This document shows, one piece after another, positions 1 to 8,509 of a stretch of 11,821 nucleotides of DNA. The position numbers were made by a program, and so were the translations under genes. The first letter of the stretch is position 1, and the number at the start of each line of letters is the position of its first letter. Source of the stretch: Candidatus Egerieousia excrementavium (GTDB lineage: Bacteria > Bacteroidota > Bacteroidia > Bacteroidales > UBA932); the NCBI GenBank assembly GCA_017694275.1, contig JADINB010000132.1, positions 1 to 11,821 on the forward strand. Reading direction: 5' to 3'. The notes under the pieces are model-generated. The model had not been told where the DNA came from. It made no database searches and was given only the letters and a program-made list of their open reading frames with translations.

Positions 1-11
1 ACAACGATATG

Positions 12-44
12 TCGTCGGCAGCGTCAGATGTGTATAAGAGACAG
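12..44 (+). other. Illumina Nextera (Tn5) Read 1 adapter, non-genomic
   Basis: The 33 bases match the Nextera transposase Read 1 adapter exactly: the 14-base TCGTCGGCAGCGTC at 12-25, then the 19-bp Tn5 mosaic end AGATGTGTATAAGAGACAG at 26-44. This is a library-preparation sequence left on the end of an assembled contig, not a transposon. Bases 1-11 lie where the i5 index and the end of the P5 primer would sit, though I could not match them to the expected P5 end. Genomic sequence should be taken to begin at 45. Confidence 0.97.
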
Positions 45-319
45 TATATATATAGTGAAAAACAGTAAGTTCATCATGTGTGGAGACATGGTTGCAAACA
101 GTGAACCTGATTCTGCGATATATCGGCAGTAGAGTCCTGCAATAAAAGTTTATGCTATAAATTGCATGTTTTTCAGTATGTTAGTTGTGAAAAAAATAAA
201 AAATCCATAATTAATGTATAAAAAGAGTGTTTTTTATAAAATAATTTCTAACTTCACCAACCGAAAACAAGGCTAAAACACTAAACAAAAAACCCATTTT
301 TAAATTAAATTTTTAACCT
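45..319. other. AT-rich gene-free leader upstream of susC
   Basis: No credible coding region is visible in this stretch between the adapter and the susC start. It is strongly AT-rich, particularly from about 180 to 318, as expected of a Bacteroidota promoter and leader region. I found no good match to the paired TTTG / TAnnTTTG consensus; the nearest (for example TAACTTCA at 249-256) lacks a well-placed -33 box. A perfect inverted repeat lies at 217-238 and is listed separately. The susC promoter is probably here but cannot be pinned down. Any upstream regulator, such as an ECF sigma/anti-sigma pair, would be beyond the contig end. Confidence 0.6.
217..238. repeat. Perfect 8-bp inverted repeat upstream of susC
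   Basis: The arms TATAAAAA (217-224) and TTTTTATA (231-238) are exact reverse complements around the 6-base loop GAGTGT, ending about 80 bases before the susC start. It may be a regulator-binding dyad or a weak AT hairpin in the leader. The arms are low-complexity A/T, so chance is a real alternative. Confidence 0.4.
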
Positions 320-3300
320 ATGAAGAAAATCATTCTTTTTGCGCTATGCATCTTTGTCTCGGGTGCAATGTTTGCGCAAACGACTGTGACCGGTACGGTC
401 ATCGGTTCGGATGACAGGAATCCTATTCCTTTCGCAAGTGTCCATGTAGACGGCACTACAAATCTGGTGTTTACCGACGATGACGGTAAATATTCAATAG
501 GAAATGTCCCGGGCGACGGAGCGTTGATTATCTCTGTTATGGGATATGTTACACAAAAAATATCTGTAAACGGCAGAGCCGTCATCAATGTTGAACTGCA
601 CCCTGAGGCAGTGCAGCTCGACGAGGCCATGGTAGTTGCTTACGGTACCGCAACCAAGGGAACATATACCGGTGCGGCAAGCGTAGTAAAGGCAGATGCC
701 ATACAGGATGTACCCAGTACTTCGTTCGAGAATGCGTTGAACGGTAAGATTGCAGGTCTGCAGGTGACAACCTCTTCAGGACAGGCAGGATCTACACCGA
801 GTATCCGTATCCGCGGTATCGGTTCCATGAACGCTTCCAACGAACCTCTTTATGTAATAGACGGGGTGCCGGTATCTTCGGGTAACATCGGTCAGATGTC
901 AGACTATACCTACAGCACGAACAACGTGATGAATACCTTGAACCCTAACGACATCGAGAGCATTACCGTGTTGAAGGACGCGGCTGCGTCTTCACTTTAC
1001 GGTTCACGTGCTGCAAACGGTGTCATAATGATTACCACAAAGAAAGGCAAGAGCGGAAAGCCGACCGTTACCTTCAGGGCATCTGTAGGTATCACCCCTT
1101 CATGGGCTACAAGAAACTATGAGGCTGCAGGCCCTCAGGACCAGGCACAGATGGAGTATGAAATTTTCCACGATTTGAGGACAACCAACGGATATTCCGA
1201 AGCTGAGGCCAACGCGTATGCACTGAGCCAGCTGAACGACAGGTTCAACCAGCACGGATATCAGTTCTCTACAGACGAAGTGGGGCGTTATGCTCATATC
1301 AACATTACAGGTATGACAGACGGTATTGACGGTATTGAAGACAGGACCGGAAAATATTTCGACTGGGAGGATGCACTCTTCCGTACAGCCGTATATCAGA
1401 CATACGACCTTTCTGTCAGCGGCGGTACAGACAAGACCACCTACTATTCTTCTTTTGCATATACCAGCGACAAGGGCCGTTCTACATTCAATGACTTCTC
1501 ACGTATTTCAGGAAGGGTAAACGTAACCCAGAAGATTGGCAAGCATGTTGAGTTCGCAACCAGCGTGAATATAGCCCAGACCAAGCAGACCGGCTACAAC
1601 GATACCAGAAACGTAAGTTCCAACATGTTCATGCAGACACGCAACCTCTTGTGGCCTTTCTACTGGCCTACAGACTACAAGACAGGGGAGCCCTGGACAG
1701 ACCGTTTCGGAAGTTTGGCGTATAACCTGCTTTACTATGACAGCGAATGGGACAATCTCTCAAAGACATTCCGCGTAAATGCAAGCGAGACGTTGACTAT
1801 ACATATCATAGACGGTCTTGATTTGAGAAGCGTATTCTCATACGACAACGCCGAGACGAAAGATCACGTTTATTACAGTGCCAATCACTTCAACGCATCC
1901 GATACAGACGGTAGCGTTACTGACATGAGCACACAGTACAGCAACTGGGTATCTTCTACAACCTTGAGCTATAACAAGACATTTGCAGACAAGCATGTGC
2001 TTTCGGCGCTGGTAGGTTTCGAGGCAGAAGAGAGAGACACAGAATTTATCCGTGCAACAGGTACATTCCTCCCCACAAGTACATTGCAGACCGTATCAAC
2101 GGCCGGTGTGCTTGATGCAAATTCATACAGCTGGGGCAGTTCAATGGCATCTGTACTCTCAAGAGTGGAATACAGTTATGATTCAAGATACTATCTGTCT
2201 GGAAGCTACAGAAGAGACGGCTCTTCAAGACTCTCTCCCGAGGCACGTTGGGGTAACTTCTGGTCTGTGTCAGGTGCATGGAGAATCAACAACGAGAATT
2301 TCCTTAAAGACGCAGAGTGGATTTCCAACTTGAGACTGAGGGCTTCTTACGGTGTCAACGGTACTCTTCCTTCAGACAACTACGGCTGGCGTTCACTGGT
2401 AGGCTATACATATCCGTATAACGGCTCTCCGGGCGGACTGCTTACAAACGTGGCAAACGAGAGTCTCTCATGGGAGACAAACTATACTGCAAACGTTGCA
2501 TTGGAGTTCGGCTTCTTCAACCAGAGACTCTATGGTACAATCGAGTGGTTTAACAGAGATTCCAAAGACCTGTTACAGGATGTGCCCATCTCTACAATCA
2601 CAGGTTTCGGCTCAACTCTCAGAAATATAGGTGAGATAAACAACAAAGGCTGGGAAATTGAGATTGGCGGTGACATTATCCAGACAGAAGACGTTACATG
2701 GAGTGCAAGCCTGACTGCTTCAATGATCAAGTCTAAGGTTACAAAACTGTATGACGGACAGGATATCATCTGGTACGATCCTACGGGAAGTGACGACCGC
2801 TGCCAGTATCTTTACCGTGAGGGCGAGTCTACCCTTGCATACTACGGTTACGAGTGGGCTGGAGTTGATCCTGCAACAGGCCAGAGCGTTTACTATGTGA
2901 ATGAAACTGGCGCAGATGGCGAGATTGACCCTGCAGCCGGCGGTGACTTCATGTATAACGGAAGGGCTGCGACTTATGAATATGGCAAGGCCAATGAAGT
3001 AATACTGGGCGATGCCAACCCTAAAATTTACGGAGGTATCAATACAGACGTTACATGGAAAGGCATTACCTTGGGTCTTAATTTCATATACAGACTCGGC
3101 GCAACGCTTTACGATGCTGCTGAAAAAGATGTAGACGACGACGGTTACTACTGGGAGAGAATCCGTTCAGAGAGAGTTGCGGAAAACCGCTGGACATCTC
3201 CGGGACAGAACACGGCTATTCCCCAGATCAGAGGTATAGACCTTGAGGATGCAATACAGATAAGCTCGCGTCACCTTCATACAGGCGACTTCCTGAGGCT

Positions 3301-3508
3301 TAAGAATATCACACTCTCATATAACTTCCCCAAGGCTTTGGTCAACAAGATTGGTCTTGGCTCTGCAAGAGTTTACTTCAACGGACAGAACCTCCTTACA
3401 TGGAGCGCATTCAACGAAGTTGACCCTGAGGTTAACATTTATGGAACCCGCGGATGGGAAACTCCTATCGGAAAGACTTATACATTTGGTTTAGAGTTCA
3501 CATTTTAA
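320..3508 (+). CDS. SusC/RagA-family TonB-dependent outer-membrane transporter
   Basis: This is a 1062-residue TonB-linked outer-membrane transporter of the SusC/RagA family, which pairs with a SusD lipoprotein to import glycans or other oligomers using TonB-ExbBD energy. Seen in sequence: a Sec signal peptide (residues 1 to about 20, ending MFAQ); a carboxypeptidase-regulatory-like beta-sandwich (about 22-95); a TonB-box-like segment DEAMVVAYGT (101-110); and a plug domain (about 115-245) with the family signatures LYVIDGVPV and SITVLKDAAASSLYGSRAA. A long beta-barrel follows, ending in the aromatic strand FGLEFTF. The length is typical. The start is an ATG immediately followed by the KK of the signal peptide; no strong Shine-Dalgarno is visible, as usual in this phylum. 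susD follows after 12 bases. The substrate cannot be told, because no enzyme genes adjoin the pair. Family assignment is very sure; substrate is unknown. Confidence 0.96.
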   Translation: MKKIILFALCIFVSGAMFAQTTVTGTVIGSDDRNPIPFASVHVDGTTNLVFTDDDGKYSIGNVPGDGALIISVMGYVTQKISVNGRAVINVELHPEAVQLDEAMVVAYGTATKGTYTGAASVVKADAIQDVPSTSFENALNGKIAGLQVTTSSGQAGSTPSIRIRGIGSMNASNEPLYVIDGVPVSSGNIGQMSDYTYSTNNVMNTLNPNDIESITVLKDAAASSLYGSRAANGVIMITTKKGKSGKPTVTFRASVGITPSWATRNYEAAGPQDQAQMEYEIFHDLRTTNGYSEAEANAYALSQLNDRFNQHGYQFSTDEVGRYAHINITGMTDGIDGIEDRTGKYFDWEDALFRTAVYQTYDLSVSGGTDKTTYYSSFAYTSDKGRSTFNDFSRISGRVNVTQKIGKHVEFATSVNIAQTKQTGYNDTRNVSSNMFMQTRNLLWPFYWPTDYKTGEPWTDRFGSLAYNLLYYDSEWDNLSKTFRVNASETLTIHIIDGLDLRSVFSYDNAETKDHVYYSANHFNASDTDGSVTDMSTQYSNWVSSTTLSYNKTFADKHVLSALVGFEAEERDTEFIRATGTFLPTSTLQTVSTAGVLDANSYSWGSSMASVLSRVEYSYDSRYYLSGSYRRDGSSRLSPEARWGNFWSVSGAWRINNENFLKDAEWISNLRLRASYGVNGTLPSDNYGWRSLVGYTYPYNGSPGGLLTNVANESLSWETNYTANVALEFGFFNQRLYGTIEWFNRDSKDLLQDVPISTITGFGSTLRNIGEINNKGWEIEIGGDIIQTEDVTWSASLTASMIKSKVTKLYDGQDIIWYDPTGSDDRCQYLYREGESTLAYYGYEWAGVDPATGQSVYYVNETGADGEIDPAAGGDFMYNGRAATYEYGKANEVILGDANPKIYGGINTDVTWKGITLGLNFIYRLGATLYDAAEKDVDDDGYYWERIRSERVAENRWTSPGQNTAIPQIRGIDLEDAIQISSRHLHTGDFLRLKNITLSYNFPKALVNKIGLGSARVYFNGQNLLTWSAFNEVDPEVNIYGTRGWETPIGKTYTFGLEFTF

Positions 3509-3520
3509 TTAGAAACGACA

Positions 3521-4987
3521 ATGAAAAAAATATTGACAATAGTATTGGCGCTTTCGGTATTTGCCTTTTCGTCTTGCGATGATTTTCTGGACAAAGCGCC
3601 TACAAACTCGGGAGATGCTTCTACTGCAATTCAGACTGCAAGAGATGCCGAGGTTGTGATAAACGGTATTATGGATGGCTTGCTGAGTTCAAGTTATCTT
3701 GGAAGAAACATGTTCCTCTATGCAGATGCAAAGGGTGGAGATTTGACAATCGCAGCCCAGGGCCGCGGTAACGATGCTCTTTATGTGTTTGACCACAGCC
3801 AGACTTCCGGAACATATTCTGGATTCTGGAGCACGGGGTACAATCTGCTGCTTCAGATCAACAACTTGCTTGAAAATATTGAAGCCATAGAGGCCGAGGG
3901 CGGCGACAGTGTGGAAAATTTCGATGACTACAAGGCGCAGGCTCTTACTTTAAGGGCAATGATCTATTTCGATCTGGTTCGCCTTTATGGAAAGCCTTAC
4001 GACTATGACAAGTCGTCTTGGGGAGTTCCCGACATCACTACGGTATTGGATGCTTCTGCACGCGAATTGCGCGCAACCGTTGAGCAGAACTATACCAGAA
4101 TAGTATCTGACCTTACAACCGCTGAAGGGCTCTTTACAGACCATGATGCAAGGAACGGTTTTGTAAGCTATTATGCAAACAAGGCCATTCAGGCAAGGGT
4201 TTATCTCTACATGGAAGATTACGACAAGGCCCTGTCGGCAGCCGAAGAGGTTATAGGCGGCCCGTATGACCTTTATGAGAACGACGAATGGGTGGCTTCA
4301 TGGTCTACACAGTTCGATTCAGAGTCAATTCTGGAGTTGTATGTTCTCGATACTGAAAACGACATGGGTACCGGTTCATTGGGCGGCTATTATGCGAGAG
4401 AAGGAGATTTCGGCAGTGTTCTGGGTTACTTTATGGCCAGTGACTATTTCCTCGACAGATTGGGAGAAGATCCCGATGATGTCCGTTGGGGTGTAATGAC
4501 CTACGATGAACTAAGCGATACCCGCATGGGATGCTGCTACAAATATCTTGGTGGCGTTAATCAGCCCGGTGATGGCAAGGCGTCTGCATCTGCAGTGAAT
4601 ATCAAAGTTATCCGTCTTTCAGAGATGTACCTCATTGCAGCAGAGGCAGCATTGCTCAAGGCTTCTCCTGATGCCCAGGCTGCGGCTGACTATCTGAATG
4701 AAATCCGCAAGAGATCTCCCAACCTTACTCCTGCAACAGCTTCAACAGTCACTCTTGATATGATTCTCGATGAGAGAAGCAAGGAACTTTATGGTGAGGG
4801 TCACCGTTTCTTCGATATGATGCGTTGCGACAAGAGCATCACATTCAATGATGAGATTGCACAGCTTCTGCCTCCTACAAGAGACAAGACCATAGACAGG
4901 AGTTTCTTCCGTACAGTCCTTCCTATTTCCCAGGATGAGATAAATGCAAATCCCGACATTGCTGCACAGCAGAATCCCGGTTATTAG
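3521..4987 (+). CDS. SusD/RagB-family surface glycan-binding lipoprotein
   Basis: This 488-residue SusD/RagB lipoprotein is expected to sit on the cell surface as the lid over the SusC barrel and capture substrate. Seen: a lipoprotein signal peptide with the lipobox ending FSSC, lipidated Cys19, directly followed by two Asp residues. That acidic run agrees with the known Bacteroidota surface-export signal. A helical TPR-like core follows, including YKAQALTLRAMIYFDLVRLY (about 137-156). The C-terminal RagB/SusD region has RLSEMYLIAAEAALLK (365-380), DERSKELYGEGHRFFDMMR (417-435) and the usual ending with PISQDEINANP near 468-478. It lies 12 bases after susC, is almost certainly co-transcribed with it, and is closed by the hairpin at 5013-5040. 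Ligand specificity cannot be inferred from the sequence. Nothing suggests truncation. Confidence 0.96.
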   Translation: MKKILTIVLALSVFAFSSCDDFLDKAPTNSGDASTAIQTARDAEVVINGIMDGLLSSSYLGRNMFLYADAKGGDLTIAAQGRGNDALYVFDHSQTSGTYSGFWSTGYNLLLQINNLLENIEAIEAEGGDSVENFDDYKAQALTLRAMIYFDLVRLYGKPYDYDKSSWGVPDITTVLDASARELRATVEQNYTRIVSDLTTAEGLFTDHDARNGFVSYYANKAIQARVYLYMEDYDKALSAAEEVIGGPYDLYENDEWVASWSTQFDSESILELYVLDTENDMGTGSLGGYYAREGDFGSVLGYFMASDYFLDRLGEDPDDVRWGVMTYDELSDTRMGCCYKYLGGVNQPGDGKASASAVNIKVIRLSEMYLIAAEAALLKASPDAQAAADYLNEIRKRSPNLTPATASTVTLDMILDERSKELYGEGHRFFDMMRCDKSITFNDEIAQLLPPTRDKTIDRSFFRTVLPISQDEINANPDIAAQQNPGY

Positions 4988-5012
4988 CAGATGGTTTGCA
5001 TATGAAAATTAA

Positions 5013-5040
5013 GGGGCGGCTTTTGGGCTGCCCCTTTTTT
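5013..5040. terminator. Bidirectional intrinsic terminator between susD and malQ
   Basis: An 8-bp GC-rich stem, GGGGCGGC (5013-5020) with GCTGCCCC (5027-5034), contains one G-U pair and a 6-base loop, and is followed by six T (5035-5040). It lies 26 bases after the susD stop. Read on the other strand it is followed by a T-rich tract (TTAATTTT) and sits just beyond the malQ stop at 5050, so it probably ends both convergent transcripts. Confidence 0.9.
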
Positions 5041-5049
5041 GCGTTACCT

Positions 5050-7488
5050 CTATTCTCTTCCGCTTTCTGAAATGAGTTCCTTTATCTTGTTGCAGAATGC
5101 CCTGTCTTCAAGAAGGTCTTCAAGGCAGACATCTGTCCTGAACCTCCATTGGTTATGAGGGTTGGAAGGGTCGTTTATCCTTTCGCTTTCAAAATACCGG
5201 TTCCTGTATTTTGGTTCAATGGAGAACCAGTCCTGGAGAGGAAGAACTGCAATCATGCTCTTTGCTGCAAGAATTTTCCTGACAATCTTAAGGCACTCTT
5301 CTGCCGGGGCGTCTTTCGGTTCCTGAGGGCAGACTCTCTTGCCAAGCCACATGCGCAATGTCTGGCTGTCATGGGTACTCGTTGTACAGACACTCAGATA
5401 GGGATATTTTTGAGGTTCTCCCAAATCTGCCCCGAACTGTTTGGGCATCATCAGTACTTCCAGTGAGAGGATGTGGAGATTCTGCATGCATCTGGTTACC
5501 GGTTCCGAAAGCATTCCCAAATCTTCTCCGCAGGCAAGCATGTTGGTGGCTGCAATAAGCTGCTGCAGTTTTTTTACGGCATTGTCGTACCAGAATCTGT
5601 TGTGGCGTTCAAAGAAGAAATTGTCATAAAGCCTGTCGAATTTCTCTTGTTCTGCAGCACTCATGCTGCAATATCTCCTGCTTTTTTTGGCAAGGATTGC
5701 CGGATGGTATCTTTTTCTGCAATAAGGGTCTTCAATGAACAGAGAATTGCTGAACCTGACTCCTGATGCGGCGATTTCAGACAGTGAAAGCGGCAGGGCG
5801 GGAGAAAAGTGGCCGGCAGAACTTTCAGCAGTGTCTGCAGGTATTTCCCATATCCTGAAAAAACCCAGGATATGGTCTATCCTGTAGGCGTCGAAATAGT
5901 TTTGCATGTGCCTGAGCCGCTTTTTCCACCAACTGTAATTGTCTTTGGCCATCTGCTCCCAGTCGTAGGTTGGAAATCCCCAGTTCTGTCCCATGTCGGA
6001 AAAGGCATCGGGAGGTGCGCCTGCCTGCATCCCGAAGTTGAACAACTGTGGGTTATGCCAGCTGTCGGCGCCATTGCGGCTTACTCCAATCGGAATGTCG
6101 CCCTTAAGCGCCACTCCCATTTTGTGGGCGTATTCCTTGCATTCGGAAAGTTGTCTGTGCAGATGGTACTGAAGGTATATGTGATAGTTGAAATTGTCGT
6201 TGAGGCTGTGTCCGCTCTCTTTGAGAGTTTCGACTATCTTGTCTGAAAATGTGGAGCATTCCAGTTTTATGCCGTTGTGCTCTATTGTTTCCCATTTTCT
6301 GAAATCCGGCTCCTTGAAATAATCTCTAAGGGTGCAGAATGCGGCATAAGGGTAGAGCCACTCTCCGTTTTCCTTTATGAAGGTATAGAAGCAGGGTTCG
6401 GCAAAGACAGCCTTTCCGTACTCTTTGTAGATGGCCCGGCTGTAGTTTGACTTTACCTCCATTACCTCTGGATAGTTGAGGAAGTATTCGTTGTTCAGCC
6501 TCTTTTTGTCGCGTCTGAACTCTTTGTATTTCCTTTCGTCGGGCAGTTTCCCCAGAGCCTCTATGTCAAGATATATGGGATGGAGTGCAAATACAGATAT
6601 GCAGTTGTAGGGGTAGGAGTCTGCCCATCCGTTTGTAGATGTGGTGTCGTTTACCGGCAGCAGCTGTATGATTCTCTGTCCGCATTTTGCAGCCCAGTCT
6701 ATAAGAAGCCTGAGGTCTGAAAAGTCTCCTATGCCGCAGCTCTTTTTTGACCGTAATGAGAACAGAGGTATTGCGCAGCCGGCAATACGCGGTGCGGCGG
6801 CAGTGTCGAATATTACACATCCCTGTTCCCAGATGAAACTCTTGTGGCGTTGCCGGTTGGAAACTGGAATTATTCTGTTCTCGCCCTTTTCCCATTCGTA
6901 TGTTATGTCTCCATCTTCCGAGGGTGTCGCGAGCAGAAATTTGAATTGCAGGTCTGCAATGTCGCTTCCATCTGTACTGTACACCCAACGCTCGCCATCT
7001 ACCCGTGTCATTTCAGGAGCTTTCCTTATCTGCCAGCTCCCCAGGGCGGGTGAGTTGCCGCAAATAAGGAGTCTTTGACAACTGTTTATCTTTGGCGCGG
7101 TTACACAAATTATTGTTTCGTTGTTGTACCTGTGTGTATAGATATATTGGGCAGAATCTTTTCTGTACAGGACTTCGCTGAACGGCGCTGTAAGAAGCGG
7201 AGCCTCTTCTGAGTTGGAGCACCATTTGTCGTGTGCCTCTATTGAGGTGGTGGAACTGTTTATCGCAATTGCCCTCCGTTTCCCGGCTTCATAGAAAGTT
7301 TCCCCTCCGCTGTTCTGTACAAAGTAGCGGTATTCCAGAATACGATGCTCGCTTCCTGTGTCAAGCCTGATTTCTCCGGTCCAGATTCCGTTTTCGGTGT
7401 ATTGCAGCCTGAAATTCTTTTTTTCCGTCTCTACATACAGCTCTTCGCCCCATCTGGTATTGAATTCTATGTTAAATGTTATCCTCAT
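5050..7488 (-). CDS. malQ: 4-alpha-glucanotransferase (amylomaltase), GH77, DPE2-like with N-terminal CBM20 modules
   Basis: This 812-residue amylomaltase transfers 1,4-alpha-glucan segments between maltodextrins and releases glucose, in the cytoplasm (no signal peptide). Seen: two N-terminal starch-binding modules of CBM20 type (about 1-90 and 125-220; the second has CGNSPALGSW at 144-152), then a GH77 catalytic domain from about 235. The catalytic triad is recognisable: nucleophile Asp538 in YRIDH, acid/base Glu655 in CGEDLG, and Asp707 in STHDSQTLR. Nucleophile and acid/base are 117 residues apart, much more than in short bacterial MalQ, which points to the insert typical of plant DPE2-like enzymes. 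The ATG start overlaps the end of the upstream membrane-protein gene by 17 bases, with AAGAAG just before it, suggesting translational coupling. It is the last gene of the pan operon, an unexpected place for a maltodextrin enzyme. Family call is firm. Confidence 0.95.
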   Translation of the reverse strand: MRITFNIEFNTRWGEELYVETEKKNFRLQYTENGIWTGEIRLDTGSEHRILEYRYFVQNSGGETFYEAGKRRAIAINSSTTSIEAHDKWCSNSEEAPLLTAPFSEVLYRKDSAQYIYTHRYNNETIICVTAPKINSCQRLLICGNSPALGSWQIRKAPEMTRVDGERWVYSTDGSDIADLQFKFLLATPSEDGDITYEWEKGENRIIPVSNRQRHKSFIWEQGCVIFDTAAAPRIAGCAIPLFSLRSKKSCGIGDFSDLRLLIDWAAKCGQRIIQLLPVNDTTSTNGWADSYPYNCISVFALHPIYLDIEALGKLPDERKYKEFRRDKKRLNNEYFLNYPEVMEVKSNYSRAIYKEYGKAVFAEPCFYTFIKENGEWLYPYAAFCTLRDYFKEPDFRKWETIEHNGIKLECSTFSDKIVETLKESGHSLNDNFNYHIYLQYHLHRQLSECKEYAHKMGVALKGDIPIGVSRNGADSWHNPQLFNFGMQAGAPPDAFSDMGQNWGFPTYDWEQMAKDNYSWWKKRLRHMQNYFDAYRIDHILGFFRIWEIPADTAESSAGHFSPALPLSLSEIAASGVRFSNSLFIEDPYCRKRYHPAILAKKSRRYCSMSAAEQEKFDRLYDNFFFERHNRFWYDNAVKKLQQLIAATNMLACGEDLGMLSEPVTRCMQNLHILSLEVLMMPKQFGADLGEPQKYPYLSVCTTSTHDSQTLRMWLGKRVCPQEPKDAPAEECLKIVRKILAAKSMIAVLPLQDWFSIEPKYRNRYFESERINDPSNPHNQWRFRTDVCLEDLLEDRAFCNKIKELISESGRE

Positions 7489-8485
7489 GCTTCTTTTTCA
7501 GTCGTTTGTTGCGGCTCCATATTCCGGCCACCGCTACCGCACCGCATAAAATCATTACAAGAGCCTGTGATTCATGTGATATGGTCGCAAATACCACTCC
7601 CATGCTCTGCGGAATTGCATATACTTTCAAAAGCGCAAGGCTGACAATGAAATGATATGCTCCGAGCCCGCCCTGTACGGGTACCGCCCATCCCAGTCCT
7701 CCTACAATCATCAGGAAAAGGGCGTCTGCCGCATTGAGATGGCCTACGGCCGGGAATGCGCATATGGTAGCATAACTCGTACACCAGTAGGTGCCCCACA
7801 ATAACAGTGTGTAGAGCATAAAAAGCCATTTTTCCTTCATTCTGAATATTGTGGCCACCCCTTCGGCAATGCGTCTGAGAATTCCTGCTATCTTTTGCGC
7901 AAGCTTGAATTTCATAAGTCTCCGCCTGCAGAGATAGGCGAGCAGCAGCAATAAGGCGCACAGCAGAATCGCACCAGCGAGAACCGCTATCAGACCTGTC
8001 GAAAATTTGCGGCCAATGGGAGCAAGCAGCTGGCCGTTTATGAACCCGCCAAACTCACCCCACTTCAGCAACATTGTAAAGAGTACGAAAAATGCAAGGC
8101 ATATAAGGTCTGTCGCTCTTTCTGCCACTACCGTGCCCAGAGCCTGTTCGAATGTCACCCCGCCCCTTTTCGTTACAACTGCGCAGCGTGCTATTTCGCC
8201 TGCGCGCGGTACGGCAAAATTCGTAAGGTAGGCTATCGCTACGCCATTATAAGTCTGTTTCAGGGAAATGTTGCCGTCAAGGGGCTTGAGGAGCAGTCTC
8301 CAGCGGAGTGCCCTGATTATAAAGCCTGTGATTCCAACTGCCATGGAAAGAAGAATCCAGTAAAAGTCGCAACTTTTTATGCCCTCGATAAAATCGTTCC
8401 ATTTTACCCCCTTGAACGAGACATAGAGCAAAAGAACGGCAAGTGCCGAAATCAGAATATATTGTATGACTTTTTTTACGGACAT
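7472..8485 (-). CDS. Flippase-like integral membrane protein (LPG synthase transmembrane-domain / UPF0104 family)
   Basis: This 337-residue polytopic inner-membrane protein resembles the transmembrane half of lysylphosphatidylglycerol synthases (UPF0104/YbhN-like). Seen: about eight hydrophobic segments (roughly 5-24, 41-60, 76-93, 125-141, 162-186, 220-245, 252-270 and 295-320). Family motifs are AVPRAGEIAR (91-100), ERATDL (122-127) and a glycine-rich PVQGGLGAYH loop (269-278); the C-tail is basic. There is no soluble aminoacyl-transferase domain, so lysyl-PG synthesis is not implied. Some relatives flip or move lipids or lipid-linked glycans, but the substrate here is unknown. I chose the ATG at 8485, preceded by AAAGG. 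The frame stays open to a TTG at 8506 (seven extra residues), 3 bases from the panD stop, but this is a weaker start. It lies in the panC-panD operon and overlaps malQ by 17 bases. Confidence 0.88.
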   Translation of the reverse strand: MSVKKVIQYILISALAVLLLYVSFKGVKWNDFIEGIKSCDFYWILLSMAVGITGFIIRALRWRLLLKPLDGNISLKQTYNGVAIAYLTNFAVPRAGEIARCAVVTKRGGVTFEQALGTVVAERATDLICLAFFVLFTMLLKWGEFGGFINGQLLAPIGRKFSTGLIAVLAGAILLCALLLLLAYLCRRRLMKFKLAQKIAGILRRIAEGVATIFRMKEKWLFMLYTLLLWGTYWCTSYATICAFPAVGHLNAADALFLMIVGGLGWAVPVQGGLGAYHFIVSLALLKVYAIPQSMGVVFATISHESQALVMILCGAVAVAGIWSRNKRLKKKHEDNI

Positions 8486-8509
8486 AAGCCTTTGCAGATG
8501 CCGCAAGGG

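Noticed and set aside
26..44. Tn5 mosaic end as a genuine transposon terminus
   Set aside because: It is joined to the Nextera primer sequence TCGTCGGCAGCGTC, which exists only in library adapters.
249..256. TAACTTCA as the susC -7 promoter box
   Set aside because: It keeps only TA and the first two T of TAnnTTTG, and no TTTG lies at proper spacing upstream.
5809..6246. A 145-residue open frame on the + strand inside malQ
   Set aside because: It is antisense to intact catalytic-domain sequence and has no domain or start signal.
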